A DNA stretch of 64,000 bases from assembly GCF_023631325.1 (NCBI RefSeq), contig NZ_JALQDG010000026.1, forward strand, positions 1 through 64,000. Reading direction: 5' to 3'. The stretch comes from Caballeronia sp. INDeC2. Its GTDB lineage: Bacteria; Pseudomonadota; Gammaproteobacteria; Burkholderiales; Burkholderiaceae. This document shows, one piece after another, positions 48,895 through 60,894 of this stretch (position 1 is the first letter of the stretch; every line of letters starts with the position of its first letter). The notes beneath the pieces are model-generated. The model ran no database searches. It was not told the origin of the DNA and saw only the letters and a program-made list of their open reading frames with translations. Made by a program: the position numbers and the translations under genes.

Positions 48895-51800
48895 CCGGAT
48901 TGTCCTTGGTTGCTCCGAAGACGGGTCGCGTGCCCGGCGCGGGCGGCTCGCCCGTATCGCCCAGCAAGCGGCTCGCGAGCGACGCGAGACCCCGCAACGG
49001 AAGGCCGATCCAGGTCGGCCGGTTCGCTGCTTCGTAGCGGATTTCGTAAGCGGCCTTTTCGATCAGGAAGAGATCGAGCAACGGCTGGAACACGTCTTTG
49101 GCCGCGACCGGTTCGGGCGACGATGCGATCGCCGCCATGTATTCCCGCAAGAAGCTCTCCTCGGCGTAGGCGCGCAGCCGTTCGAACAGCGCGCGCTTGC
49201 GATCCGCCGTCTGGGCGGGCGCGTTTTCGGTCGTCGATTGCGCGGCCGCGCTCGCATACGACAGCGAGCGCAGCAGGCCCGCGACGTCGCGCAACGGGCT
49301 TGTTTTGCGGCGGCGCTCTTCGAGCGGGCGCGCGGGCTCGCCTTCGAAATCGATCAGATACGCATCGCCCTGCGCCATCAGCACCTGACCGAGATGGAAG
49401 TCGCCGTGGATGCGGATGCACAGCGCATCGGCGCCCGGCGCGACGAGTTTCTTCACGGCATCGACGAGCAGCGCGCGGCGATCGAGCAAGCTCTGCGCGA
49501 GGAAACGGTCGTGCTCGTTGAACTCGCCGCTCTTTTGCGCAAGGATATCGAGCGCCGATTCGAGCAGCTTCAGCGTGCCGTCGATCCAGCCCTTCACGTC
49601 CTCGGGCGTCGCGCGTTGCGGCGCGAAGGCTTCGTCGTCGGTGGGCGACGCGAGCGCGACATGCAGTTCGCCCAGCCGCTTGCCGATCACGCCCGCGATG
49701 TTGCCGTAACCCGCGAGGCCTTCGACCTGCGCATCGCGTTCTTGCGTATGCTCCTCGGATTCGACGACGACCGCGAGTTCATCGACGATACGGCGCAGAT
49801 AGTCGAGCGCGTAGTTCCACGCATCGCCCTGATTGTCGATGTAACCCTGCAGGATGATGAGCGTATGCGGCACGCCTTGCGGATCGACACGCACGACTTC
49901 GCCGTACAGCGGGCCGGTGTTCGCATAGCCGAGCTTCGTCAGATAGCGGCTCATCTCCGCTTCCGGATGAATGCCGCCGACGACGCGCCGCACGAGCTTC
50001 AACACGACCTTGTCGCCGATCACGAGCGAGCTGTTGCTCTGCTCGGCCGCGAGCCAGCGGATCTCGGGCAGATCGGCCGGATAGTAGTTGAGCTCGTTGA
50101 GGCGCTCCGTCGGAATGAAACGGATCTCGCTCTTTTGCACCGTCGGCACGACCGCGCGTTCCTTCAGCTTGCGCATCACGCCGTAGGTGAATTGCGGCAC
50201 CGCGAACGCATCGGTCAGATGCCCGATGTTGCGATTGCGGCGCACGCGCGCCAGCGCGAGCTGCATGTAGAGCGGCGAGGTCGTCTCCGTGCCCCACGCG
50301 ATGGAAAGCGGCAGCACGTAGCGCTCGCAATGATCGCCGACATCGGCTTCGATTTCGGTGAAGGCGAAGCCCGCGCCTTCGATCGTCGTCAGCGCGGCGA
50401 GACGCACGCCATGCAGCTTCTGATCCTTGGACGCGAACCAGCGGCGCTTGCTCAGGTAATTCGGCAGCACTTCCGATTCGAGCAGACGCACGTTTTCGGG
50501 CGTCGGCCCCGTTTGTCCCGCGCGAATCACCATCGTCACGAATTCGGGCAATTGCTCCGAAGGCGCCTGCGCCCACGCCGGCCGCATGTTCCCGGGGCAG
50601 AGCTGGAACCACAGGAAGCCGTACGGCGGGAAGGTCAGCAGATACGTGAGCTTGCCGATGGCCGGAAACGGCGAATCGGCGGTCATTTCGAGCGGCACCG
50701 AGCCATCGAACTCCGAGAGGTCGAGCTCCACCGCTTGCGGCGCGCGCGACAGATTCGCGACGCACAGAATCGGCGGCTCGCCTTCGAGCTCGCGCAGATA
50801 CGCGAGGATCTTGCGATTCGCTGGCCGCAAAAAGCGGATCGTGCCGCGCCCGAACGCATGCTTCGAGCGGCGCACCGCGAGCATCTTGCGCGTCCAGTTC
50901 AATAACGAATGCGGATCGCGGCTCTGCGATTCGACGTTCACCGCATCATAGCCGTAGAGCGAGCCCATCACGGGCGGCAACACGAGCTGCTCGGGATCGG
51001 CGCGCGAGAAACCGCCGTTGCGGTCGGACGACCATTGCATCGGCGTGCGCACGCCGTCGCGGTCGCCCAGGTGAATGTTGTCGCCCATGCCGAGCTCGTC
51101 GCCGTAATAGATGACGGGCGTGCCGGGCATCGACAGCAGCAGCGAATTGATCAGTTCGATGCGGCGGCGGTCGCGCTCCATGAGCGGCGCGAGACGCCGG
51201 CGAATGCCAAGGTTCAGGCGCGCGCGGCGATCGCTCGCATACGTGTTCCACAGATAGTCGCGCTCGGAGTCCGTGACCATTTCGAGCGTGAGCTCGTCGT
51301 GGTTGCGCAGAAAGATCGCCCATTGATTCGTGATGCCGAGATCGGGCGTCTGCCGCATGATGTCGGTGATCGGAAAGCGGTCCTCGCTCGCGATCGACAT
51401 GTAGATGCGCGGCATCAGCGGGAAGTGGAACGCCATGTGGCATTCGTCTTCATCGCCGAAATATTCCTTTACGTCTTCCGGCCACTGGTTCGCTTCGGCG
51501 AGCAGCATGCGATTCGGATACTCCGCGTCGATGGTCGCGCGAATCTTCTTCAGGATCGCGTGCGTTTCGGGCAGATTCTCGTTGTTCGTGCCTTCGCGTT
51601 CGACGAGATACGGCACCGCATCCAGCCGCAGCCCGTCGATACCCATGTCGAGCCAGAAGCGCATCACGGAGAGCACTTCCTTGATGACCGCGGGATTGTC
51701 GAAGTTGAGATCGGGCTGATGCGCATAGAAGCGATGCCAGTAGTACTGGCCCGCGACCGGATCGTGCGTCCAGTTCGACGGCTCCGTGTCGATGAAGATG

Positions 51801-52267
51801 ATGCGCGTCTCTTCGTACTTCTTGTCCGTATCGGACCACACGTAGTAGTTGCGGTGATTCGAGCCCGGCTTCGCGTGCCGCGCGCGCTGAAACCACGGAT
51901 GCTGATCCGACGTGTGATTGATGACGAGCTCGGTGATCACGCGGATGCCGCGCGCGTGCGCTTCCTGGATGAAACGCTTGACGTCCGCGAGCGTGCCGTA
52001 GTCCGGATGTACGTTGCGGTAGTCGGCGATGTCGTAGCCGTCGTCGCGGCGCGGCGACGGATAGAACGGCAGCAGCCAGATCGTGTCGACGCCCAACTCC
52101 GCGATGTAGTCGAGCTTCGCGAGCAGGCCGGGGAAATCGCCGATGCCGTCGTTGTTCGCATCGAAGAAAGACTTGATGTGAACCTGATAGATGATCGCGT
52201 CCTTGTACCAGAGCGGATCGTCGCTGAGAATCGAGGCTTTCTTGTTGCGCTTCACCCTTGTATCCAC
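48869..52267 (-). CDS. treS: Trehalose synthase - maltokinase fusion
   Basis: 1132 aa two-enzyme protein. Residues 1 to about 545: TreS (GH13), interconverting trehalose and maltose; [20 protein letters not shown], nucleophile Asp216 in [14 protein letters not shown], Glu258 in [27 protein letters not shown]. Residues from about 560: maltokinase (Pep2/Mak, kinase-like fold), [17 protein letters not shown], catalytic HGDFHLGQV (Asp956) and YLIDFEGEP. Fusion channels trehalose to maltose to maltose-1-phosphate, the GlgE substrate. Start is GTG with GGAG 7 bases upstream. Lies between glgE and glgB. The TreS-Mak fusion is known in many bacteria. Confidence 0.95.
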
Positions 52268-52349
52268 GGTTTCGCTCCAATGTCCTTATGGGCCGAATGC
52301 ATTGCTATTCGCCCTTGTTATGGGTGTGCTCTCGTTCGTTGCTGAGGAT

Positions 52350-55300
52350 TCATCCTTCCTCGTCGGGCCGCGGCTTCGGCAAGCCCCACGTCGGCGAAAT
52401 GCGCCAGATCGCGAACGGCAGCGAATGCGGATTGAGCCGCACGTGCTGACGCCGTCCGCGCCATTCGAAGCGCTCGCCCGTCACCTGATCTTCGACCGCG
52501 ATCGCATCCGCTTCGTGTACGCCCCAGCGTTCGAGCGTCTGCCACGGCAAATCGATATCCGCGCCTTGCTCGTTGAACGGATCGAGATTGATCGCGACGA
52601 GCACGACGTTGTCGCGCGATGCGTTCGCCTTCTCGAAGAACAGGACGTGATCGTTATGCGCGGGCAGGAAGTTCACGCCGAGATGCGTCTGCAGCGCGGG
52701 ATTCGCACGGCGAATGCGATTGAGCGCGGTGATCTCGGTCACGATGTTTCCCGGGCGATTCCAGTCCCACGCCTTGATCTCGTACTTCTCGGAGTCGAGA
52801 TACTCTTCGCTGTTCGGCAGCGCGGCGGATTCGCAGAGCTCGAAGCCGCTATACACGCCCCACAAGCCCGATAACGTCGCCGCCAGCGCCGCGCGAATCA
52901 CGAAGCCCGGACGCCCCGAGCTTTGCAGAAAGCGCGGATTGATGTCCGGCGTATTCACGAAGAAGTTCGGGCGGAAGAAATCCTTCGCGTCGGTCTGCGT
53001 GAGATCGTGCATGTATTCGATGAAATCGCGCTTGCTCTCGCGCCACGTGAAGTACGTGTACGACTGCGAGAAGCCGAGCTTCGCAAGCCGATTCATCACG
53101 CGCGGCCGCGTGAATGCTTCGGCGAGGAAGATCACGTCGGGATGGCGCGCGCGCACGTCGCCGATCACCCATTCCCAGAACGGAAACGGCTTCGTATGCG
53201 GATTGTCGATGCGGAAAATGCGCACGCCAGCCGCGATCCAGTGCAGGAAGACATCGCGCAAAGCGAGCCATAACTCGGGCTTCGCGTCCTGCGCATAGAA
53301 GTCCGGATTCACGATGTCCTGATACTTCTTCGGCGGATTCTCCGCATAACGCAGCGTGCCGTCGGGACGCCATGCGAACCACGTCGGATGTTCCTTCAAC
53401 CACGGATGATCCGGCGAGCACTGCACCGCGAAGTCGAGCGCGATTTCGAGACCATGTTCGTGCGCGGCTTCGAGCATGCGCTTGAAGTCGTCGAGATTGC
53501 CGAGCTCCGGATGCACGGCGGTATGCCCGCCTTCCTTGCCGCCGATCGCATACGGGCTGCCGACATCGCCCGGTTGCGCGTTCAGCGTGTTGTTCTTGCC
53601 CTTGCGATTCGCGACGCCGATCGGATGAATCGGCGGAAAGTAGAGCACGTCGAAGCCCATCTCGCGAATGCGCGGCAGCTTGCCGATCACGTCGATGAAC
53701 GTGCCGTGACGGTTCACGTCGTCGCTCATCGAGCGCGGGAAGATCTCGTACCAGCTCGCGAAGCGCGCGGCGGCGCGTTCGGCATCGATGCGATACACGA
53801 CCGGATCGCGGGATAAAAACGGACGATGCCGCGCCGCTGCGACGGCCTTCGCGGTCGCCGGCGCGAGCGTGAGTTCGAGCTTGCGCGCGTCGCTCGCCTT
53901 CGTGAACTCCTTGACGATCGCTTCGAGCGGGGCGCTGTCGCTGTCGGCGTCGTCGGCGGTCTTCACTTCGGCGAGGATCAGCGCGAACAGGTGCTTCGCT
54001 TCCTCGACTTCCAGTTCGACGGTCTGCCCGGCCTTCAGCTTCTTCTGCATATGATCGACGAGCGACGCGTAATCGTCGCGCCACGCCATCACGACGAACT
54101 CGTGACGGCCCACGCGTTCGAGCGGAATGCGCGCGGTCCACAGATCGAGGCCGGCGGGTTGCACGGCGCGCATCGGCGCTTCGTGCCAGTCGGTCTCGTC
54201 GGCGGCGCGCCATTGCACGGCGGCGGCGATCTTGTCGTGGCCTTCCGCGAAGATCGCGGCCTGAATCTCCACCGCCTCGCCCACGATGCGCTTCGCCGGA
54301 AAGCGTCCATGATCGACCGAAGGCGTCACGCTTTCGATCGACACGCGCGGCGCGGCGATCGCTTCGGTCACGGCCTTCTTGTCGGCGGCCTTCGCGCCGC
54401 GCTTCACTTGCGGCTGCGCGAGCAGGATGAACGGTTCGGCTTCCGCGCGGAAGAGGCGCACTTCGCCCGCCTTGAGCGTGAACGGCGCGAGGCGTTCGGC
54501 CTTGCCCATGGAATCGTCGATGAGCGCAAAGCGCGTGTAGTTGCCCGGCACCGATTCGAGCAGATGCAGCGTATCGACATGCACGGGCGCGACGAGATCG
54601 GGATTGATCACGGCGAGCACGGCGTCGTTGCTGTTGCGCAGATCGCCGCCATCCGCGCGAATGAGCGCCGCGTACGGCGTGCCCGCGCCCGTCAGCGCGC
54701 GCAGTTCGCCGACGCTCGACAGCGTGCCCACGTTGCGCTGCAAGTCGTTCGCGCGTTTGACGCGCGCCGTGAGATCGATGCGCTTCTCGTTCTTCGCACG
54801 TTCGTATTCGGCGGCGATGCCGTACTGCGGCGACATCGGCAGGGCGACGCCGTACTCGAAACCCATCGGCACCATGATGCCGGTGCCGAGCGCGGCGGCC
54901 GTGTCGAGCACGCGTGTGTACGCGCGTTCGACGAGCGCGGTGTCGCTCGTGTCGGGGAGATCGGCGATGAGCCGCGCGCCGAACGGATCTTCCGGAAATG
55001 TGATCGGCGATGCGATGCGCGAGAGTGCCGCGTGCTCGTCGAAGAGCCACGCGCTCTTGAAGTCCCACCAGCGCGTCGAGGCGAACACGGCGTCGAACGC
55101 GGCGTCGGCGAGGCCGTGCAGATCATGGCGCGTGACGCCGATGGTCCACGCGAGCCAGCGTGTCTCGGGATGCTTCTCGCGCACCGCGGCACCGAGCCTG
55201 CGCCACACGTGCGCGGGCACCGCATGCGGCGAATCGAAGCGAAAGCCGCCGACGCCCGCATCGGCGAGCAAGTTCAGCTCGCGCGCCCACCATTCGGTCA

Positions 55301-55754
55301 GATGATGCGCCGCCTCGCCATCGGCGAAGTTGGCCCAGGCGACATCGCGCTGACTCGGCGGCTTGCGCGGATCGAGCCGCGCATCGGCGCTCTCGAAGGG
55401 CTGGAACCAGTGTTTGTTGTCCTGATAGAGACCGCCTTCCGTGCTCACGCGATCGATCACGATATCGACGAGCAACGTGAGCTCGTGCTTCTTCGCGGCG
55501 TCGGCGAGCTGGCGCAGGCCGTCGGATGCGCTCGCATCGGATTCGAAGACGGAATGCAGCCGATGATGATCCGCGACCGCCTCGCGATGCCCGTTGCTGC
55601 CGGGCACGAACGGCGAGCCGATCAGGACGTGATCGAAGCCGAGCGCGGCCGCATGCTCGAACTGGGCGGGCCAGTTCGCGAGCGGGCCGACGAGCAGGGG
55701 ATCGATGAAGTAGATACGTGGCGCGTACGCATGATGAGCTTGATGGTTTTCCAT
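52350..55754 (-). CDS. glgE: Alpha-1,4-glucan:maltose-1-phosphate maltosyltransferase with extra N-terminal GH13-like domain
   Basis: 1134 aa from ATG 55754, far longer than the about 700 aa of mycobacterial GlgE. Residues from about 466 are GlgE proper: an N-terminal sandwich (VDHGRFPAKRIVGEAVEIQA), then the barrel with nucleophile Asp850 in FRIDNPHTKPFPFWEW and acid/base Glu879 in FLAEAFTRP, 29 apart, the same spacing as D394/E423 of Streptomyces GlgE. Residues 1-465 resemble a GH13 barrel: GVGGFRFDSPHAVP keeps Asp174, but the segment where the acid/base Glu should be reads RWLAWTIGV, so this domain is probably not a hydrolase. GlgE extends glucan with maltose from maltose-1-phosphate. Lies 82 bp before treS-maltokinase. 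Confidence 0.94.
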   Translation of the reverse strand: MENHQAHHAYAPRIYFIDPLLVGPLANWPAQFEHAAALGFDHVLIGSPFVPGSNGHREAVADHHRLHSVFESDASASDGLRQLADAAKKHELTLLVDIVIDRVSTEGGLYQDNKHWFQPFESADARLDPRKPPSQRDVAWANFADGEAAHHLTEWWARELNLLADAGVGGFRFDSPHAVPAHVWRRLGAAVREKHPETRWLAWTIGVTRHDLHGLADAAFDAVFASTRWWDFKSAWLFDEHAALSRIASPITFPEDPFGARLIADLPDTSDTALVERAYTRVLDTAAALGTGIMVPMGFEYGVALPMSPQYGIAAEYERAKNEKRIDLTARVKRANDLQRNVGTLSSVGELRALTGAGTPYAALIRADGGDLRNSNDAVLAVINPDLVAPVHVDTLHLLESVPGNYTRFALIDDSMGKAERLAPFTLKAGEVRLFRAEAEPFILLAQPQVKRGAKAADKKAVTEAIAAPRVSIESVTPSVDHGRFPAKRIVGEAVEIQAAIFAEGHDKIAAAVQWRAADETDWHEAPMRAVQPAGLDLWTARIPLERVGRHEFVVMAWRDDYASLVDHMQKKLKAGQTVELEVEEAKHLFALILAEVKTADDADSDSAPLEAIVKEFTKASDARKLELTLAPATAKAVAAARHRPFLSRDPVVYRIDAERAAARFASWYEIFPRSMSDDVNRHGTFIDVIGKLPRIREMGFDVLYFPPIHPIGVANRKGKNNTLNAQPGDVGSPYAIGGKEGGHTAVHPELGNLDDFKRMLEAAHEHGLEIALDFAVQCSPDHPWLKEHPTWFAWRPDGTLRYAENPPKKYQDIVNPDFYAQDAKPELWLALRDVFLHWIAAGVRIFRIDNPHTKPFPFWEWVIGDVRARHPDVIFLAEAFTRPRVMNRLAKLGFSQSYTYFTWRESKRDFIEYMHDLTQTDAKDFFRPNFFVNTPDINPRFLQSSGRPGFVIRAALAATLSGLWGVYSGFELCESAALPNSEEYLDSEKYEIKAWDWNRPGNIVTEITALNRIRRANPALQTHLGVNFLPAHNDHVLFFEKANASRDNVVLVAINLDPFNEQGADIDLPWQTLERWGVHEADAIAVEDQVTGERFEWRGRRQHVRLNPHSLPFAIWRISPTWGLPKPRPDEEG

Positions 55755-56066
55755 CGTTCGTCTTTTCCAGAGTCGTCCTGCGGTGGCGGGGATGCGGGCA
55801 TCAATCGCGATCACGCTCACGGGCCAAACTGCTGAAGAGCCGGTCCGCACTGACGGAATCGCGCGGAGCTCAGGCGAAATCCAGATTAGCGCTGGTCGCG
55901 CTCACGGTGGGCGCCACGATCCCAAGTGATTTCCTTCGGTCGTCCCTGAAGGGATTTCCTTCGGTCATTGCACGGGGCGAGGCAGCACGTTGCGTGCCGC
56001 GCCCGGCGACTGTCCGGTTCAGCTTTGCATCAAGGCACTACTATGGAACAACTGCGCGGCCCATGC
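55755..56066. other. Gap between glgA and glgE with a 14-bp direct repeat
   Basis: About 312 bp with no credible gene. GATTTCCTTCGGTC occurs twice, at 55928-55941 and 55953-55966, and the spacer can fold against the repeat (CCTTC/GAAGG). It should contain the glgE promoter and the glgA mRNA end. Confidence 0.5.
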
Positions 56067-57722
56067 TCATGCGGTGCGCGCAAGCGAATGCGCGTTCCGA
56101 ACCTGCGCCTGCGCGGGCGCCTGCATGCCGTCGGGAACGCGGCGCGTGCGCAACGTCGAGCGGCTCGGACGCGCGTCGCTCAGGCCGACATACAGTGCGA
56201 CCATCGTCGTGACGGCTTCGTTCCATCCGAAATCGCAGGACATCGCGTTGCGCTGCAGCGCGCGCCACACTTGCGGACGCATATAGGCATCGAGCGCGCG
56301 GCTCGCGGCGTCGATGACATCGTCGGCGCTTTCGCCGTCGAAGAGAAAGCCCGTGGGCGCGTGCGAGGCGCGCTCTGCGGGCATCGAAGCAATGGGCATG
56401 TCATGCGTGCCATCGCGTAGATAAACCGAAGGACGCAGCGCGTCGCGCTCCCCGTGTCCGGCGTTTTGAGCCGCATCGACGATGGTGTCGGCGAGACCGC
56501 CCACGCGGGAGGCGACCGGCAGCGTGCCGTAGCGCATCGCATACATCTGCGTGAGGCCGCACGGCTCGAAGCGGCTGCCGTGTAGGAGCAGATCCGCGCC
56601 CGCGTGCAAGGCGTGCGCGCGCCGTTCGTCATATCCGATATACACGCCCACGCGATCCGGCCATTCCTGGGCGAGTTTCCTGAAAGCCTTCTCGATGTAC
56701 GCTTCGCCTTTGCCGATCACCGCGAGTTGCAGGCGCGGATGTTTCTCGAGCAGCCGGGGCAGCGCCTCGACGACGACATCGGCGAGCTTCTGACCGGTCA
56801 TGCGGCTGCCGATCGCCATGAGCGGTGCGAACGGATCGACGGGCAGGCCGAACTTGCGTTGCAACGCACGCTTGCAGGCGTGCTTGCCGCGCATGTCGTC
56901 GAATGAATAGTTGCGTTCGATGAGCGGATCGGCGGCGGGGTTCCACGTCTCTTCATCGATGCCGTTGACGACGCCGACCAGTTTGTCCGCACAGCTTTGC
57001 AGCACGCCTTCCATCAGATGACCGAAACGCGGCGTGAGAATTTCGCGCGCATAGGTTTCGGAGACGGTCGTCACGCGATCGGCATGCACGATGCCCGCTT
57101 TCATCAGACTCAGCGCGCCGTAGAACTCGATGCTCTTCGGATCGCTCAACGCATGCACCAGCCATTTTTCCGGCACGCCTAGCGACGCACCAAGCGAGAG
57201 CGCGTAATTGCCTTGGAATGCGAGATTGTGGATCGTGAATACGCTTTTCGCGTGCACGCCCGCGTGTTTCATCAAGAGCGGCGTCAGGCCCGTATGCCAG
57301 TCGTGCGCATGAACGATGTCGGGTTTCTTCACGCCGCGCACGCCTTCCGCGATCCTGACGGCGGCGGCCGAGAGCGTCGCGAAGCGGATCGCGTTGTCGG
57401 GATAATCGCGGCCCTGCGCATCCTGGTAGAGACCGGTGCGCGCATAGAGCGCGTCGCAGCGCAGCAGCAGCACCGGCAGGCCGGTGCCGGGCATGCGGCC
57501 GCGCAACAGCACCGCATCGCCGCCGGGCAGGCCCGTCAACGTGCCGACCTTGCTCAGGCCTTCTGCCTGGGCAATCGCGTTCGGGTAAGCGGGAAGCAGG
57601 ATAGTGGCATCGACGCCGGCTTCGCGCAGCGCGGCGGCGTAGGCGCTGACCATGTCGCCGAGTCCGCCGGTCTTGGCGAGCGGGACGGCTTCGGAGGCGA
57701 CCAGCAAAACATTCAAAGGCAA
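56067..57722 (-). CDS. glgA: Glycogen synthase (GT5)
   Basis: 551 aa from TTG at 57722 (read as MPLNVLLVASEAVPLAKTGG), chosen because a perfect AGGAG lies 6 bases upstream and the GT5 fold begins here; the frame is open 62 codons further but that part is not GlgA-like. LAKTGGLGDMVSAYAAALR is the ADP-glucose contact loop; VHAHDWHTGLTPLLM and the C-terminal SRFEPCGLTQMYAMRYGTLP with the catalytic glutamate are intact. Bacterial GlgA uses ADP-glucose to extend glucan; the mycobacterial relative GlgM can also make maltose-1-phosphate. No glgC gene is in the window to supply ADP-glucose. The C-terminal 40 residues are an extra basic tail. Confidence 0.92.
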   Translation of the reverse strand: MPLNVLLVASEAVPLAKTGGLGDMVSAYAAALREAGVDATILLPAYPNAIAQAEGLSKVGTLTGLPGGDAVLLRGRMPGTGLPVLLLRCDALYARTGLYQDAQGRDYPDNAIRFATLSAAAVRIAEGVRGVKKPDIVHAHDWHTGLTPLLMKHAGVHAKSVFTIHNLAFQGNYALSLGASLGVPEKWLVHALSDPKSIEFYGALSLMKAGIVHADRVTTVSETYAREILTPRFGHLMEGVLQSCADKLVGVVNGIDEETWNPAADPLIERNYSFDDMRGKHACKRALQRKFGLPVDPFAPLMAIGSRMTGQKLADVVVEALPRLLEKHPRLQLAVIGKGEAYIEKAFRKLAQEWPDRVGVYIGYDERRAHALHAGADLLLHGSRFEPCGLTQMYAMRYGTLPVASRVGGLADTIVDAAQNAGHGERDALRPSVYLRDGTHDMPIASMPAERASHAPTGFLFDGESADDVIDAASRALDAYMRPQVWRALQRNAMSCDFGWNEAVTTMVALYVGLSDARPSRSTLRTRRVPDGMQAPAQAQVRNAHSLARTA

Positions 57723-58014
57723 AGTGGGCTCCTGAGCAAGAGGAACGCGCGGGCGGCAAGCCGCGCATGCGAGCGCTGATCGGCGTTTCGTGTGAATGGA
57801 CTGGCGCAATGCAGCAATCGGTGTGCCACGAACCGGCGCGCATGTGCGTTGCAACACGTTCACGTGCGCCCATGGCGCAAAGAGACCGCCGCCGCACGCG
57901 TTCGGCAATCACGAAACGGCACGAGCGTGCCGCGTGTAAAACTGACTGCGGCGCGCGCCGCGTTTTTACACGGCGTATCCGATGAGCTTATGGAGCCCGC
58001 GTGACAGCGACGTT
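57723..58014. other. Gap upstream of glgA with a nested palindrome
   Basis: About 292 bp. GTGTAAAA (57934-57941) / TTTTACAC (57964-57971) encloses GCGGCGC/GCGCCGC (57948-57961). As a minus-strand hairpin it may end transcription of the DUF1345 gene; on the plus strand the inner stem is followed by GTTTTT. The glgA promoter should be between it and 57723. No gene seen. Confidence 0.5.
57729..57733 (-). promoter_or_regulatory. Ribosome binding site AGGAG deciding the TTG start of glgA
   Basis: Perfect AGGAG on the minus strand, 6 bases before TTG at 57722-57720. No ATG or GTG start is positioned as well. Confidence 0.75.
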
Positions 58015-59258
<1,244 letters not shown>

Positions 59259-59298
59259 GCGGCGGAGCGCCGGCATCACGACCAAGGACAAGGCGCGC

Positions 59299-60894
59299 AT
59301 GGCGGGTTCCACTTCGGCGGATGTGGTCGTCGTCGGGTCGGGCGTGGCGGGGAGCCTCGTCGCGTATCGGCTGGCGAAGGCGGGCGCGTCGGTGATCCTG
59401 CTCGAAGCCGGGCCGCGTCTCGCGCGCTGGCAGATCGTCGACAATTTTCGCCGCGTCGCCGACAAGCGCGACCTGTGCGCGCCGTATCCGCTTCTGCGTC
59501 ACGCGCCGCGCCCCGAGCCTGTGAATCCGGGCGCGTATTTAGTCGATCGCGGCGCGACGCCGTATCGACCGCAATATCTTCGGCTCGTCGGCGGCACGAC
59601 GTGGCATTGGGCCGGGGCCGCGTGGCGTCTGTTGCCCGCGGACTTTCGCCTGAAGTCGCTGTACGGCGTCGGCCGCGACTGGCCGTTTCCCTATGAGACG
59701 CTCGAACCGTGGTACGGACAGGCCGAAGTCGAACTGGGCGTCGCGGGCCCGGATATCGATCTCGGCTCGCCGCGCTCGACGCCGTATCCGATGGCCGCGC
59801 TGCCGCTCTCGTGGATGGACCGGCGCGTGGCCGATGTGCTCGGCGCGCAGTCGTTGCGTGTCGTGCCGGAGCCGATGGCGCGCAACAGCCGTCCGTACGA
59901 TGCGCGCCCCGCGTGCTGCGGCAACAACAATTGCATGCCGATCTGCCCGATCGGCGCGCTGTATCACGCCGCCACGCACGCCGACAAAGCCGAGCGCGCG
60001 GGCGCGACGCTGATTGCGCAGGCGGTTGCGTATCGCATCGAGGCGAACAATCGTGGCGACATCGTCGCGATTCACTGCAAGGACCCGAACGGTCAGAGCA
60101 CGCGCGTGACAGGCAAGCGCTTCGTGATTGCGGCGAACGGCATCGAAACGCCCAAGCTTCTGTTGATGTCGGCGTCGGCGCGCTATCCGAAAGGCATCGC
60201 CAACGGCTCGGATCAGGTCGGGCGCAATCTGATGGATCATCCCGGCGCGAGCGTGAGCTTCCTCGCGAACGAGGCGCTGTGGCCGGGGCGCGGGCCAGTA
60301 GAAATGAGCTCGATCGTCGATTTTCGCGACGGGCCGTTTCGCGCGCGGCAGGCGGCGAAGAAGCTGCATCTGTCGAACGCCGCGCCGACGCTCGCCGTCA
60401 CCTGGAACCTGCTCGAAAAAGGGCTGACGGGCGGCGAACTCGACCGGCAAATCCGCGAACGATGCGCGCGCAAACTCACGTTCGGCAGCTTTCACGAGCA
60501 ATTGCCGTCGGGCGAGAATCGCGTGATGTTGTCGGCGCAAAAGGATGCGCTCGGCTTGCCGCGCCCGGAAATCGCCTACGCAATCGACGATTACGTGCGC
60601 AAGAGCGCCGCCGATACCCGCGCGCAGTTCGAGCGCATCGCGGGCATGTTCGAGGGCACCGAAATCGAACACGACGATTCGCTCGGCGCGAGCAGCCATA
60701 TCATGGGCACGGCGATCATGGGCCGCGATCCGGGCGATTCCGTCGTCGATGCCGAGTGCCGCGCGCACGATCATGCGAATCTATTCATCGCCGGAAGCGC
60801 GGTGATGCCGGCGGGCGGCTCGGTCAACTGCACGCTGACGATCGCGGCGCTGTCGCTGCGGCTCGCCGGCACGATCGAAACGTCGTTGCGATGA
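59299..60894 (+). CDS. FAD-dependent sugar dehydrogenase catalytic subunit (GMC family, glucose dehydrogenase-like)
   Basis: 531 aa. N-terminal Rossmann FAD loop DVVVVGSGVAGSLVAYRLA with EAGPR; VGGTTWHWAGAAWR flavin contact; Cys-rich motif CCGNNNCMPIC at residues 206-216, the binding site of the 3Fe-4S cluster in Burkholderia FAD-glucose dehydrogenase; the catalytic His in SSHIMGTAIMG and Asn in GGSVNCTLTIAAL. Length and motifs fit the catalytic alpha subunit of the B. cepacia type FAD-GDH. It has no signal of its own, in line with piggy-back Tat export with the small subunit. The sugar oxidised (glucose, gluconate or other) is not certain. Its stop overlaps the cytochrome gene start. Confidence 0.9.
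   Translation: MAGSTSADVVVVGSGVAGSLVAYRLAKAGASVILLEAGPRLARWQIVDNFRRVADKRDLCAPYPLLRHAPRPEPVNPGAYLVDRGATPYRPQYLRLVGGTTWHWAGAAWRLLPADFRLKSLYGVGRDWPFPYETLEPWYGQAEVELGVAGPDIDLGSPRSTPYPMAALPLSWMDRRVADVLGAQSLRVVPEPMARNSRPYDARPACCGNNNCMPICPIGALYHAATHADKAERAGATLIAQAVAYRIEANNRGDIVAIHCKDPNGQSTRVTGKRFVIAANGIETPKLLLMSASARYPKGIANGSDQVGRNLMDHPGASVSFLANEALWPGRGPVEMSSIVDFRDGPFRARQAAKKLHLSNAAPTLAVTWNLLEKGLTGGELDRQIRERCARKLTFGSFHEQLPSGENRVMLSAQKDALGLPRPEIAYAIDDYVRKSAADTRAQFERIAGMFEGTEIEHDDSLGASSHIMGTAIMGRDPGDSVVDAECRAHDHANLFIAGSAVMPAGGSVNCTLTIAALSLRLAGTIETSLR

Noticed and set aside
53826..55835. 669-codon plus-strand frame opposite glgE
   Set aside because: Arg/His-rich antisense frame without motifs.
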